Source of the DNA: Pseudomonas sp. MM223
Lineage (GTDB): Bacteria > Pseudomonadota > Gammaproteobacteria > Pseudomonadales > Pseudomonadaceae
Reading direction: 5' to 3'
Length of the DNA: 64,000 nucleotides
NCBI GenBank assembly: GCA_947090765.1
Contig: OX352322.1
Coordinates: 3,951,501-4,015,500, forward strand
The notes beneath the pieces are model-generated. The model saw only the letters and a program-made list of their open reading frames with translations. It did not search any database and was not told the origin of the DNA. The position numbers and the translations under genes are program-made. Within the stretch, counting starts at the first letter, position 1, and each line of letters opens with the position of its first letter. This document shows positions 18,206 through 27,311 of this stretch, piece by piece.

Positions 18206-19030
18206 ACCAAACACATGCGAAGGCCGGCGCAGCACCGGGTCGAACGGGTTGACCCGCTCGCCAATCGCCGCCGCCTCGCGCTTGAGCAATGCCACCACGG
18301 TCGGCATGCGGTTGGGCCCCAGGCGGTCGCTGATGGTCGCCACGCTCAACGCCGCCACCGCATGGCCGTTACGGTCCAGAATCGGCACTGCCAGGCCGGC
18401 CATGCCGTCGAGCACGCCAGTATTGCGCCCGGCGTAGCCGAGGCTGCGCACGTTGTCGATTTCGGCACGCAGCAACACTTCGTCGTAATGGTGAAAGTCC
18501 TTCAACCGCGGCAGGTTGTAACGGATCACCTCGTCACGCTCCTCCTCGGGCAGAAAGGCCAGGATCGCCAGGCTGCCCTGCCCCACACCCAGCGCCACGC
18601 GGCCGCCGATGTCGCCGGTAAAGGTACGGATAGGGTACGGCCCTTCGCTGCGGTCCAGGCACACGGCATCAAACCCTGAGCGCGCCAGAAGGAACAGCGA
18701 ATCGCCCAGCGATGCCGACAGCCGCAGCAGGCTGGGGCGCACCACATCGCGCAGGTTGCCAGCCTGCCCGGCCTTGGCCGCCAGGGCAAAAAAATCCAGG
18801 CTCAGGCGATAACGCTTGCTGGTGGCGCACTGGTCGACCATGCCCTCCTCGATCAGGCTACGCAACAGCCGGTGGGTGGTGGGCTGCGCCAGGCCAACCC
18901 GCTGGGCCAGCTGGCTGACCTTCTCGCCCTCGCCACCGCAATCGCCCAGTGCACGCAGCACGGCGAACAAACGCGACACTGCGCTTACGCCAACTTCCTT
19001 GGCGTGCTCATTTCGTTTATCGGAATCCAT
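18203..19030 (-). CDS. IclR-family regulator, divergent from the amine/opine operon
   Basis: 275 residues. The N-terminal winged helix-turn-helix (about 15-75; KVSQLAQRVGLAQPTTHRLLRSLIEEGMV) is followed by an IclR effector domain (about 90-265) with GGRVALGVGQGSLAILAF and a C-terminal VAALSVATISDRLG block. It is transcribed away from the ABC/dehydrogenase operon starting at 19280, the usual arrangement for a local regulator. The shared 249-bp gap holds a large inverted repeat. The ligand is unknown, presumably the substrate of the neighbouring operon. Confidence 0.88.
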   Translation of the reverse strand: MDSDKRNEHAKEVGVSAVSRLFAVLRALGDCGGEGEKVSQLAQRVGLAQPTTHRLLRSLIEEGMVDQCATSKRYRLSLDFFALAAKAGQAGNLRDVVRPSLLRLSASLGDSLFLLARSGFDAVCLDRSEGPYPIRTFTGDIGGRVALGVGQGSLAILAFLPEEERDEVIRYNLPRLKDFHHYDEVLLRAEIDNVRSLGYAGRNTGVLDGMAGLAVPILDRNGHAVAALSVATISDRLGPNRMPTVVALLKREAAAIGERVNPFDPVLRRPSHVFG

Positions 19031-19049
19031 TTTTCGCTAAACCCCTAAT

Positions 19050-19098
19050 AATTTCATTGAGTGGAATAATTTCAAAATAGCTGTCACTCAGTGAAATT
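19050..19098. promoter_or_regulatory. 14-bp inverted repeat, candidate IclR operator region
   Basis: AATTTCATTGAGTG (19050-19063) and CACTCAGTGAAATT (19085-19098) are inverted copies differing at one base, separated by 21 bp. Between them TGGAATAATTTCA resembles the palindromic TGGAAAT-N-ATTTCCA recognised by E. coli IclR. The site lies 20-68 bp from the regulator start, so binding would cover its promoter and could also control the divergent operon. Confidence 0.5.
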
Positions 19099-19179
19099 AC
19101 CCTTTGTCGCCATCCTAATCATTGCCCTACTCTCCGGTCCATAGGGCGATATCACAACATCGGCCGCCGCCATAGAAGC

Positions 19180-19224
19180 GAGCGCCAACGTCCGTAAAAG
19201 CATTGCTTTTCGCCGCTGGCGCTC
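19180..19224 (+). promoter_or_regulatory. Nested hairpin in the leader of the ABC operon
   Basis: Outer arms GAGCGCCA (19180-19187) and TGGCGCTC (19217-19224) enclose an exact palindrome AAAAGCATTGCTTTT (19196-19210). It lies 55-100 bp before the first ATG of the operon. It may be an RNA structure in the leader, or the inner palindrome may be a protein-binding site. Confidence 0.4.
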
Positions 19225-19279
19225 TGCCCACCCTGAAACTGCCGGTTGACACCGGTTCCGTTTGCGATGGAGCACAGCC

Positions 19280-20299
19280 ATGACCTTTCTGTTGATCGAC
19301 AAGCTTTGCAAGCGCTATGGCGCTACGGAGGCAGTGGCCAGTTCGTCACTGGCCATCGAAAAAGGCGAGTTTGTCTCCCTGCTCGGCCCTTCTGGCTGCG
19401 GCAAGACCACCACCCTGCAGATGATTGCTGGCTTCGTCGAGGTCACCAGTGGCCGCATCGTCCTCGACGGCCGCGACATCACCCACGCCAAGCCGGCCAG
19501 CCGGGGCCTGGGCGTGGTATTCCAGAGCTACGCGCTGTTCCCGCACATGACCGTGCGCGACAACGTTGCCTTCGGCCTGCGCATGCGCAAGGTGGCCAAT
19601 GCCGAGATCGCCCGACGCGTCGACCAGGCGCTGACGTTGGTACGCCTGGACAAGCACGCCGAACGCTACCCGCGCGAACTGTCCGGCGGACAACGCCAGC
19701 GTGTGGCCCTGGCCCGCGCACTGGTTATCGAACCGCCGGTGCTGCTGCTGGACGAGCCGCTGTCCAACCTGGACGCACACCTGCGCGAAGAAATGCAGTT
19801 CGAAATCTGCCGTATCCAGAACGAAGTCGGCATCACTACCCTGATGGTCACCCACGACCAGGCCGAAGCCTTGTCGATCAGCGACCGGGTGGTGGTGATG
19901 GAAGCCGGGCGTATCACCCAGATCGATGACCCTTACCGCCTCTACGAACACCCGGGCACGCCGTTTATTTCCGACTTTGTCGGCAAGGCCAACCGCCTGC
20001 ATGGCATAACCGGCCCCGGCGGGCTACCGCAGGCAGCGGCCCAGGGCCCGCTGACCCTCAGCCTGCGCCCGGAAAAGATCAGCCTGGGTGCGGCCGGCAG
20101 CGGCAAGCTGGCAGGCCGCGTCAGTTGCCGCTACTTCCTTGGCAGCCAGTGGCTGTACCGCGTTGATACTGCCTTGGGCAACCTGGCGGTGGTCCGCGCC
20201 AACGATGGCAGCGCGCCGCTGGACGAAGGGACGCAAGTCGGCCTGGACTGGAACGACGCCCTGCTGCGGGTGCTGAGCACCGCCGAGGTGGCGGCATGA
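19280..20299 (+). CDS. ABC transporter ATPase, PotA/spermidine-putrescine type
   Basis: 339 residues from ATG 19280, preceded by GGAG 7 bases upstream; an in-frame TTG at 19262 is less likely. The order is Walker A GPSGCGKTT (about 35-43), Q-loop VVFQSYALFPHMTV, signature LSGGQRQRVALARAL (about 134), Walker B LLLDEPLSNLD and a C-terminal TOBE-like region after VGKANRLHG. It energises the two permeases encoded next, with which it is translationally coupled (ATGA). The family imports polyamines, opines and related amines. Confidence 0.9.
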   Translation: MTFLLIDKLCKRYGATEAVASSSLAIEKGEFVSLLGPSGCGKTTTLQMIAGFVEVTSGRIVLDGRDITHAKPASRGLGVVFQSYALFPHMTVRDNVAFGLRMRKVANAEIARRVDQALTLVRLDKHAERYPRELSGGQRQRVALARALVIEPPVLLLDEPLSNLDAHLREEMQFEICRIQNEVGITTLMVTHDQAEALSISDRVVVMEAGRITQIDDPYRLYEHPGTPFISDFVGKANRLHGITGPGGLPQAAAQGPLTLSLRPEKISLGAAGSGKLAGRVSCRYFLGSQWLYRVDTALGNLAVVRANDGSAPLDEGTQVGLDWNDALLRVLSTAEVAA

Positions 20300-21165
20300 G
20301 TACGGCAAAACTGCGCAGCAACACCTGGGGCTACGGCCTGAGCAGCCCGGCCTTGCTGTTGTTCCTGGCCTTGCTGGTGATGCCGTTGGGGCTGACCGTG
20401 CTGCTGTCGTTCAACGCGTTCGACTACACCAGCGGTATTCAGGCTGGCGAGTACACCCTCAGCCATTACCTGAGCCTGGTGACCGACACCTATTACTACG
20501 AGATCTTCTTCCGCACCTTCTGGATCAGTGCCCTGGTCACCTTGCTGTGTGTGCTGATCGGCATCCCCGAGGCCATGGTCCTCAGCCGCATGGGGGCGCC
20601 GTGGCGCTCGATCTTCCTGATCCTGGTGCTGACCCCGCTGCTGATTTCGGTGGTGGTGCGTGCCTTTGGCTGGAGCCTGCTGCTGGGCTCTGACGGCCTG
20701 ATCAACCAAGGCATCAGCGCACTCGGCGGGCAGCCGGTGAAGCTGCTGTACACCCCGTTTGCAGTCATCATCGGCCTGGTCCACGTGATGCTGCCGTTCA
20801 TGATCATCCCGGTGTGGACCTCGCTGCAAAAGCTCGACCCGGCCGCCGAGCAGGCCGCGCTGTCGCTGGGCGCCAGCCAGTGGACGGTGTTCCGCCGCAT
20901 CGTGCTGCCACAGATCATGCCCGGTGTGCTGTCGGGCACGCTGATCGTGTTCGGCCTGGCCGCCAGTTCGTTCGCCATCCCGGGCCTGCTGGGCGGGCGC
21001 CGGCTGAAGATGGTCGCCACCATGATCTACGACCAGTACCTGGCCGAACTGAACTGGCCCATGGGCGCCACCATCGCCGTCGCCCTGCTGCTGATCAACC
21101 TGCTGGTGATGCTCAGCTGGAACCGGCTGGTCGAACGCCGCTACAAACGCGCACTTGGAGTGTGA
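20296..21165 (+). CDS. ABC transporter permease, PotB type
   Basis: 289 residues with six membrane helices. The EAA loop reads EQAALSLGASQWTVFRRIVLPQIMPG, which contacts the ATPase. A periplasmic loop lies between TM1 and TM2 (about residues 45-75). It overlaps the ATPase gene by 4 bp and is followed after 4 bp by the second permease. Together with 21170-21964 it forms the membrane channel of the importer. Confidence 0.9.
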   Translation: MSTAKLRSNTWGYGLSSPALLLFLALLVMPLGLTVLLSFNAFDYTSGIQAGEYTLSHYLSLVTDTYYYEIFFRTFWISALVTLLCVLIGIPEAMVLSRMGAPWRSIFLILVLTPLLISVVVRAFGWSLLLGSDGLINQGISALGGQPVKLLYTPFAVIIGLVHVMLPFMIIPVWTSLQKLDPAAEQAALSLGASQWTVFRRIVLPQIMPGVLSGTLIVFGLAASSFAIPGLLGGRRLKMVATMIYDQYLAELNWPMGATIAVALLLINLLVMLSWNRLVERRYKRALGV

Positions 21166-21169
21166 ACCG

Positions 21170-21964
21170 ATGACCCGTAACGGCCCGCTGGCCCTGTCTT
21201 TTCATGCCCTGGTGATGCTGTTCATGCTCGCCCCGCTGGTGGTGGTGTGCCTGGTGGCATTCACCCCGGAAAACACCCTGAGCCTGCCCACTGCCGGCTT
21301 CTCGCTGCGCTGGTTCAGCGCTGTGTTCGAGCGTGCCGACTTCCTCGACGCGTTCTACAACAGCCTTAAACTGGCTGCCATGGCGGCCTCGCTGGCTACC
21401 CTGATCGCCGTGCCTGCGGGCCTGGCGCTGACCCGCTACAGCTTCCCTGGCCAGGGCTTTGTCAACGGCCTGCTGCTGTCGCCGATCATCATCCCGCACC
21501 TGGTGCTGGGTGTGGCCTTGTTGAGGTTGTTCGCCCTGCTTGGGGTCAATGGCAGTTTCACCTGGCTGGTGTTCGCCCATGTGGTGGTCATTACCCCCTA
21601 CGTGCTGCGCCTGGTACTGGCTGCCGCCATCGGCATCGACCGCAGCGCCGAACAGGCCGCACAAAGCCTGGGCGCCGGGCGGGTCACCCTGTTCTGCAAG
21701 GTCACCCTGCCAATGATTCTGCCCGGCGTGGCCGGTGGCTGGCTGCTGGCGTTCATCAACAGCTTCGACGAAGTCACCCTGTCGATCTTCGTCACCTCGC
21801 CGGCCACCCAGACCCTGCCGGTGCGCATGTACGTGTACGCCACCGAGTCCATCGACCCGATGATGGCCGCCGTCTCGGCGTTGGTGATCGCCGTCACCGC
21901 CCTGACCATGATCGCCCTGGACCGTGTGTATGGCCTGGACCGCGTACTGGTGGGCAAGCAATGA
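21170..21964 (+). CDS. ABC transporter permease, PotC type
   Basis: 264 residues from ATG 21170 (GGAG about 9 bases upstream; the frame is open from 21155). Six membrane helices and the EAA loop EQAAQSLGAGRVTLFCKVTLPMILPG. The FINSFDEVTLSIFV segment is typical of PotC-like permeases. It overlaps the following ferredoxin-like gene by 4 bp, which ties transport to the oxidoreductase subunits in one transcript. Confidence 0.9.
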   Translation: MTRNGPLALSFHALVMLFMLAPLVVVCLVAFTPENTLSLPTAGFSLRWFSAVFERADFLDAFYNSLKLAAMAASLATLIAVPAGLALTRYSFPGQGFVNGLLLSPIIIPHLVLGVALLRLFALLGVNGSFTWLVFAHVVVITPYVLRLVLAAAIGIDRSAEQAAQSLGAGRVTLFCKVTLPMILPGVAGGWLLAFINSFDEVTLSIFVTSPATQTLPVRMYVYATESIDPMMAAVSALVIAVTALTMIALDRVYGLDRVLVGKQ

Positions 21965-22269
21965 CAAGGAATGCCCCTATGCCGCTGTTCAAGCGCGTGG
22001 CCGAACATGACCGCGAACCGTTGCCCTTCCTGCTTGACGGCCAACCGGCCCAGGGCATGAGCGGCGACACCCTGCTGACCGCCATCCTGACCAACGCCAC
22101 CCACTTGCGTGGCAGCGACTTCAGCGCCGAACCGCGCGCTGGCTTCTGCCTGATGGGCGCTTGCCAGGACTGCTGGGTGCGCCTGCAGGACGGCCGACGG
22201 GTGCGCGCCTGTTCGACGTTTCTTGAGCCAGGCCACTGCGTGACCCGTGATCCGGGGCGCCAGCCATGA
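21961..22269 (+). CDS. [2Fe-2S] small subunit of an HcnA/opine-oxidase-like dehydrogenase
   Basis: 102 residues. A ferredoxin-like fold with the cluster motif C63-x4-C68-x2-C71 and a later C84. The family (HcnA, gamma subunits of opine oxidases and of D-hydroxyproline dehydrogenase) is the electron-transfer part of a heterotrimer with two flavoproteins, which are exactly the two genes that follow. Overlaps of 4 bp on both sides support stoichiometric synthesis. It is cytoplasmic, with no signal peptide. Confidence 0.85.
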   Translation: MTRNAPMPLFKRVAEHDREPLPFLLDGQPAQGMSGDTLLTAILTNATHLRGSDFSAEPRAGFCLMGACQDCWVRLQDGRRVRACSTFLEPGHCVTRDPGRQP

Positions 22270-23624
22270 GTGCAATCGTGATCATCGGTGCCGGCCCTGC
22301 CGGTATCCGCGCCGCGCAAACCTTGGTGGCCCATGGCGTACGCCCTGTTCTGCTGGACGAAGCCAGCCGTGGGGGCGGGCAAATCTACCGCCAGCAGCCG
22401 GCCAACTTTCGCCGCTCGGCCAAAGCGTTGTACGGCTTCGAGGCAGGCAAGGCGCAGGCCCTGCACAACACCCTTGAGCAACTGTGCGAGCAGGTCGACT
22501 ACCGCCCGGAAACCCTGGTGTGGAACGCCGAGCAGCAGGTGCTGGACACCTTGCAGCAGGGCCGGTTGGCCGACCGCCTGGCGTTCGACCAGGTAATCGT
22601 CGCCACGGGTGCCACTGACCGCGTGTTGCCGGTCCCCGGCTGGACCTTGCCCGGGGTGTATACCTTGGGCGCCGCGCAGATCGCCCTGAAGTTCCAGGGC
22701 TGCGCCATCGGCGAACAGGTGGTGCTGGCTGGCAGCGGGCCGCTGTTGTATCTGGTGGCCTATCAGTACGCCAAGGCCGGCGCTACGGTCAGCGCAGTCC
22801 TCGACACTTCACCGTTCAGCGCCCAGGTACGCGCCCTGCCGCGCCTGTTGCTACAGCCGGGCACCTTTGCCAAAGGCCTGTACTACCGCGCCTGGCTCAC
22901 CCGCAAAGGCGTACCGGTGCACCAGGGTGTGACCTTGCTGGGCATCGAAGGCGAGCAACGCGCCAGCGCCGTACGCTGGTCGCGCAATGGCCAGCAACAC
23001 ACCTTGCCGTGCGACGCCGTGGCATTCGCCCATGCCCTGCGCAGCGAAACCCAGCTGGCAGACCTGCTGGGCTGCCAGTTTGCCTGGAACGCCCTCAACC
23101 GCGCCTGGCTACCGGTACGTGACGCCCAGGGCCGCGCCAGCAGCCCCGGTGTGTACCTGGCTGGCGACGGTGCCGGCATCCTCGGTGCCGACGGCGCCGA
23201 AATGACCGGTGAGCTGGCCGCCCTGACGCTGCTGGCCGACCTCGGCAAACCTGGAAACCCGCAACGCCAACGACAGCTGGAAAAACGCCTGGCCACCCTG
23301 CGTAGCTTTCGCCAAGGCCTGGAGCAGGCGTTTCCGTTCCCCGAACAGTGGGCCCGACACGCCCCGGACCCATTGACCGTATGCCGCTGCGAGCAGGTCA
23401 GTGCAGGCGAAATCCGCGCCACCGTGCGCGCAGGCCACTGGGAAATCAACCGGGTCAAGGCCATGTGCCGGGTGGGCATGGGCCGTTGCCAAGGCCGCGT
23501 GTGCGGCGCCGCGGCCGCCGAACTGATTGCCTGCGAAAGCGGTCGGCCCATTGACCAGGTCGGGCGCCTGCGCGGCCAGGCACCGGTCAAGCCCCTGCCC
23601 TTTGGCCTGGAGATCAAGCCATGA
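22266..23624 (+). CDS. FAD/NAD-fold alpha subunit of an HcnB/OoxA-like dehydrogenase
   Basis: 452 residues. The N-terminal dinucleotide-binding motif VIIGAGPAGIRAA is followed by a second one, VVLAGSGPLLYL, around residue 155 and the GDGAGILGADGAE FAD motif (about 300). A C-terminal BFD-like region has cysteines C373, C375, C401, C408 and C413, suited to a second iron-sulfur cluster. In HcnB, OoxA and HypX-type proteins this subunit relays electrons from the amine-oxidising subunit. It is coupled to both neighbours by 4-bp overlaps. Confidence 0.85.
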   Translation: MSAIVIIGAGPAGIRAAQTLVAHGVRPVLLDEASRGGGQIYRQQPANFRRSAKALYGFEAGKAQALHNTLEQLCEQVDYRPETLVWNAEQQVLDTLQQGRLADRLAFDQVIVATGATDRVLPVPGWTLPGVYTLGAAQIALKFQGCAIGEQVVLAGSGPLLYLVAYQYAKAGATVSAVLDTSPFSAQVRALPRLLLQPGTFAKGLYYRAWLTRKGVPVHQGVTLLGIEGEQRASAVRWSRNGQQHTLPCDAVAFAHALRSETQLADLLGCQFAWNALNRAWLPVRDAQGRASSPGVYLAGDGAGILGADGAEMTGELAALTLLADLGKPGNPQRQRQLEKRLATLRSFRQGLEQAFPFPEQWARHAPDPLTVCRCEQVSAGEIRATVRAGHWEINRVKAMCRVGMGRCQGRVCGAAAAELIACESGRPIDQVGRLRGQAPVKPLPFGLEIKP

Positions 23625-24757
23625 AGCTGATCGAATTGGACGCCATTGTTGTCGGCGGCGGCATTGTCGGCAGCAGTGCTGCATTGACCCTGGCCCGCGC
23701 TGGCCAGCAGGTGGCACTGCTTGAACGCGACTTTTGCGGTTCGCATTCCAGCGGGGTGAACTATGGTGGGGTCCGCCGTCAGGGCCGTTCGCTGGCACAG
23801 CTACCGTTGTCGATGCGTGCCCATGCCATATGGGGGCAGTTGCGCGAGTGGATCGGCATCGACGGCGAGTACGCCCGCAGTGGCCACCTGAAGCTGGCCC
23901 GCAGCGCAACCGACTTCGACGCCTTGAAGGCTTATGCCCGGCAGACCGCGGCCTTTGACCTGCGTCTGCAACTGCTGGAGCACCGCGAACTGCGCCAGCG
24001 CTTTCCTTGGGTGGGCGATATCGCCGTCGGCGCCTCGTACTGCCCCGAGGACGGCCACGCCAACCCGCGCCTGGTGTCACCCGCCTTCGCCCAGGCGGCC
24101 CGGCACAGCGGCGCACAGCTGTACGAACAGTGCAAGGTGCTGGCAGTAGACCACGACGGCCAGCGCTTCACCGTGCACACCAGCACAGGCCAGTGTTTCA
24201 AGGCGCCTTGGCTACTGAACTGCGCCGGTGCCTGGTCGGCGCAACTGGCCGAATACTTCGGCGAACCCGTGCCGCTGACGGCGGCACACCCGGCCATGCT
24301 GGTCACCGAGCCGCTGCCGCTGTTCATGACTGCCAGCACCGGGGTCGAAGGCGGCGGTATCTACGCCCGCCAGGTGGCGCGCGGCAACTGCGTACTGGGC
24401 GGCGGGCGCGGCTTTGCCCTGACCGCGACCACCGCACGCCCGGGGCAAGCCGCAGTGCTCGACATCCTGCGCAACGCCACCGAGTTGTACCCGGCCCTGG
24501 CCGGTGCCCAGGCAATTCGCACCTGGAGCGGCACCGAAGGCTACCTGCCCGATGACGAACCGGTGCTCGGCCCCAGCCTGCGCCAACCCGGCCTGCTGCA
24601 TGGCTTCGGCTTTGCCGGCGCTGGCTTTCAGATTGGCCCGGCTGCCGGTGAAGCCCTGGCGCAATGCGCCCTTCATGGCGCGCCGGCCATCAGCCTGGCG
24701 GCCTTTTCCATCAACCGCTTTCAGCCCAACCACCCCTACAAGGAAAACCTGTCATGA
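23621..24757 (+). CDS. DAO-family FAD amine/amino-acid dehydrogenase beta subunit
   Basis: 378 residues of the D-amino-acid oxidase/glycine oxidase fold (HcnC, OoxB, HypY relatives). The N-terminal VVGGGIVGSSAALTLARAG binds FAD. The C-terminal TWSGTEGYLPDDEPVLGP and HGFGFAGAGFQIGPAAGE blocks are typical of the family. It is the likely substrate-oxidising subunit of the trimer with the two preceding genes. The substrate could be an opine, a D- or N-substituted amino acid or a polyamine-like amine; the polyamine-type importer around it supports a cationic or amino-acid-like substrate. Confidence 0.85.
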   Translation: MKLIELDAIVVGGGIVGSSAALTLARAGQQVALLERDFCGSHSSGVNYGGVRRQGRSLAQLPLSMRAHAIWGQLREWIGIDGEYARSGHLKLARSATDFDALKAYARQTAAFDLRLQLLEHRELRQRFPWVGDIAVGASYCPEDGHANPRLVSPAFAQAARHSGAQLYEQCKVLAVDHDGQRFTVHTSTGQCFKAPWLLNCAGAWSAQLAEYFGEPVPLTAAHPAMLVTEPLPLFMTASTGVEGGGIYARQVARGNCVLGGGRGFALTATTARPGQAAVLDILRNATELYPALAGAQAIRTWSGTEGYLPDDEPVLGPSLRQPGLLHGFGFAGAGFQIGPAAGEALAQCALHGAPAISLAAFSINRFQPNHPYKENLS

Positions 24758-25797
24758 CGCACAAGCAACGTTTGCTCGCCCTGTTCTGCACCGTACCTGG
24801 CCTGTTCGCCTGCCTGCCCGCCATGGCGCAACCCACGCTGTACCTGGGCATGAACGGCGGCACCATGGAGCGGCTGTTCAGCGACAACATCCTGCCCCCG
24901 TTCGAGAAGGCCAATGGGGTGAAAGTGGTGATCGTCCCCGGCACTTCGGCCGACATCCTGGCCAAGGTCCAGGCCACGCCGAAAAAGCCGTCGATCCACG
25001 TGATGGTGCTGGATGACGGCATCATGTACCGCGCCATCGGCATGGGCCTGTGCAGCACGCTCAAGCCCAACCCGACGCTTGCCCAACTGCCGGAAAAGGC
25101 CCTGATCAAGGACAAGGCCGCCGCCGTCAGCCTGGGGGTGACAGGGCTTGCCTACAACAGCCGCCTGTTCAAGGAAAAAGGCTGGTCAGCCCCCACCTCC
25201 TGGAACGACCTGGCCGACCCGCGCTTCAAGGACAAAGTGGTGTTCCAGTCGATGGCATCGTCCACCTTCGGCCTGCACGGTTTCCTGATGTACAACCGCC
25301 TGCACGGCGGCAGCGATACCGACGTCAATCCAGGCTTCACTGCCTGGAAGAACAACGTTGGCCCGAACGTGCTGGAGTACATCCCCAACTCGGCCAAGCT
25401 TTCGGAAATGGTGCAAACCGACGAAGCCGCGCTGTTTCCGCTCACCCCCACCCAGGTGACGGCGCTGAAGCTCAAAGGCATCCCGGTGGAATACGCCCCG
25501 CCCAAGGAAGGCGCCGTGGTGCTCAACCAGGCCGAATGCGTCACCGCCAACAACGACCAGCCGGAGCTGGCGCAAAAGCTTGCCGAGTTCCTGCTCAGCC
25601 CCGAGGCGCAGGCGCCGGCACTGGAACTGGGTGACCAGATCCCGTCCAACCCAAACACCCCGACCAGCGACAAGACCCGTGGCCAGGTCGAAGCCATGCA
25701 AACGTACCTGCAAACTGCCGTGACCATCGACTGGGACCAGGTCAACACCCAGCGCCCGGAATGGAACGCCCGCTGGAATCGCCAGATCGAGCGATAG
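24754..25797 (+). CDS. Periplasmic substrate-binding protein, PotD-like
   Basis: 347 residues from ATG 24754, which overlaps the preceding stop as ATGA; the frame is open further upstream but inside that gene. A signal peptide (about 1-26, ending AMAQ) is followed by a two-lobed type II binding fold with motifs such as FEKANGVKVVIVPGTSADILAK, common in iron/polyamine/opine binding proteins. It delivers substrate to the permeases at 20296-21964. Placing the binding protein after the dehydrogenase genes, instead of next to the permeases, is unusual. Confidence 0.88.
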   Translation: MTHKQRLLALFCTVPGLFACLPAMAQPTLYLGMNGGTMERLFSDNILPPFEKANGVKVVIVPGTSADILAKVQATPKKPSIHVMVLDDGIMYRAIGMGLCSTLKPNPTLAQLPEKALIKDKAAAVSLGVTGLAYNSRLFKEKGWSAPTSWNDLADPRFKDKVVFQSMASSTFGLHGFLMYNRLHGGSDTDVNPGFTAWKNNVGPNVLEYIPNSAKLSEMVQTDEAALFPLTPTQVTALKLKGIPVEYAPPKEGAVVLNQAECVTANNDQPELAQKLAEFLLSPEAQAPALELGDQIPSNPNTPTSDKTRGQVEAMQTYLQTAVTIDWDQVNTQRPEWNARWNRQIER

Positions 25798-25811
25798 GCC
25801 GAGGCCCCCAG

Positions 25812-25847
25812 GCCCGCTGCCGGCGCCCCCGTTGCCGGCCAGCGGGC
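25812..25847 (+). terminator. GC-rich hairpin after the substrate-binding gene
   Basis: GCCCGCTG (25812-25819) pairs with CAGCGGGC (25840-25847), with an inner CCGGC/GCCGG pairing. It starts 15 bp past the stop and has no T-run. It probably ends or attenuates the ABC operon transcript before the porin gene 180 bp further on. The rest of that gap shows no gene. Confidence 0.5.
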
Positions 25848-25991
25848 GCACCACCTGCTTGAGCCCTCGATAACTGCACAGTCGCTCTGCCCTGCAAAGG
25901 CGCGGAAAGGGCTTCTGCGCGCGCGACAAAGGCTTGGGCACCCCCTTGCATCACGCTGCCACCTAACTAGAACAAGCAAACGGAGCATGAA

Positions 25992-27236
25992 ATGAGCATC
26001 AACACACTCGGCGTAACCGCCCTTCTGCTGGCGTCCGCCAGCCCCCTGCTGCAGGCCAGCGAGCAGGCCGAATCGGCGGGGTTCATCGAAGGCAGCAAGC
26101 TGTCGATCAAGGCACGCAACATGTACATGCAGCGGGACAACCGTGCCAGCGGTGCGCGGCAGAACTACGGCGAGGAATGGGCCCAAGGTTTCATCGGCAC
26201 CTTCCAGTCCGGCTTCACCCAAGGCACCCTGGGTTTTGGCATCGACCTGATCGGCCAGTACGCCTTCAAGCTCGACACGGGCGACGGCCGCACCGGTGGC
26301 GGCACCGGCCTGCTGGAGCAGGACAGCCACGGCGCCAAGCAGGACATCAGCAAGGCCGGCGCGGCGCTGAAAGTGCGCGCGTCCAACACCGTGCTCAAAT
26401 ACGGTACGCAAATTATGGCAGTACCGGTGCTGGCCACCTCCGACAGCCGCCTGCTGCCAGAAACCGTCGACGGCTTCTCGCTCACCAGCAAGGAAATCCG
26501 CAACCTGCAGCTGGACGCCGGCCACTTTACCGGCCTGACCAACCGCAACCAATCGTCTCGAGACAGCGGGCGCATGACCGCCGTGGACTACGTGGGCGGC
26601 GTGTACAACTTCAACGAGCGGCTTTCCAGCAGCCTGTACTACGCAAAAACTGCCGAGCACTTTCGCAAGTACTACGTAAACACCCGCTACCTGATGCCAC
26701 TGGGCGCCAGCCAGTCGCTGAAGCTGGACTTCAATGCCTACGACACGCAAAGCATCGGCCAGGCCCGCAGTGGCGAACTGGACAACCGCATCTGGAGCCT
26801 GGGCGGCACCTGGACGCTGGGTGCACATGCCTTCACCCTGGCCTACCAGAAGGTGTCCGGCACCGGCGACTATGTGTACGGGCCGGACGGCAACGCGGTC
26901 TACAACTTTGCCAACTCGGTGCAGTACTCGGACTTCGACTACGAAAACGAGAAGTCATGGCAGGCCCGCTATGACCTTAACCTGGCCGCTTACGGGGCGC
27001 CGGGGCTGAGCTTCATGACCCGCTATGTGAAAAGCAGCGACTTCAAGAACGGCCGTGGCGGCGACCTGGATGGCAAGGCGTGGGAGCGCGATGTCGAGTT
27101 GCGTTACGTGGTACAGGCCGGTATGGCCAAGGACTTGTCATTCCGCGTGCGCCAGGCCAGCTACCGCAGTTCGGACCGCGGCGGGCAGATCGATGAAGTG
27201 CGGGTGATTACCGAGTATCCGTTGAATATTTTCTGA
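25992..27236 (+). CDS. OprD-family outer-membrane porin
   Basis: 414 residues with a signal peptide (about 1-22) and alternating beta-strand pattern. OprD-family blocks are visible: GFIEGSKLSIKARNMYMQRD at the N-terminus, the EWAQGFIGTFQSGFTQGTLGFG segment and the terminal strand EVRVITEYPLNIF. GGAG lies 7 bases before the ATG. Members are substrate-specific channels for basic amino acids, aromatic acids and similar nutrients. Its position after the amine importer suggests it is the matching outer-membrane gate. Confidence 0.9.
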   Translation: MSINTLGVTALLLASASPLLQASEQAESAGFIEGSKLSIKARNMYMQRDNRASGARQNYGEEWAQGFIGTFQSGFTQGTLGFGIDLIGQYAFKLDTGDGRTGGGTGLLEQDSHGAKQDISKAGAALKVRASNTVLKYGTQIMAVPVLATSDSRLLPETVDGFSLTSKEIRNLQLDAGHFTGLTNRNQSSRDSGRMTAVDYVGGVYNFNERLSSSLYYAKTAEHFRKYYVNTRYLMPLGASQSLKLDFNAYDTQSIGQARSGELDNRIWSLGGTWTLGAHAFTLAYQKVSGTGDYVYGPDGNAVYNFANSVQYSDFDYENEKSWQARYDLNLAAYGAPGLSFMTRYVKSSDFKNGRGGDLDGKAWERDVELRYVVQAGMAKDLSFRVRQASYRSSDRGGQIDEVRVITEYPLNIF

Positions 27237-27311
27237 TCACGGGCACGCCCGGCAGAAGCTCGCGGCATGGCACCGCAAAGCAAGCAACGCGGTGCCAGCT
27301 CGATGAAAGCT

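Noticed and set aside
25152..26828. 558-codon minus-strand frame opposite the binding protein and porin
   Set aside because: It spans two clear genes and their spacer; codon-bias shadow.
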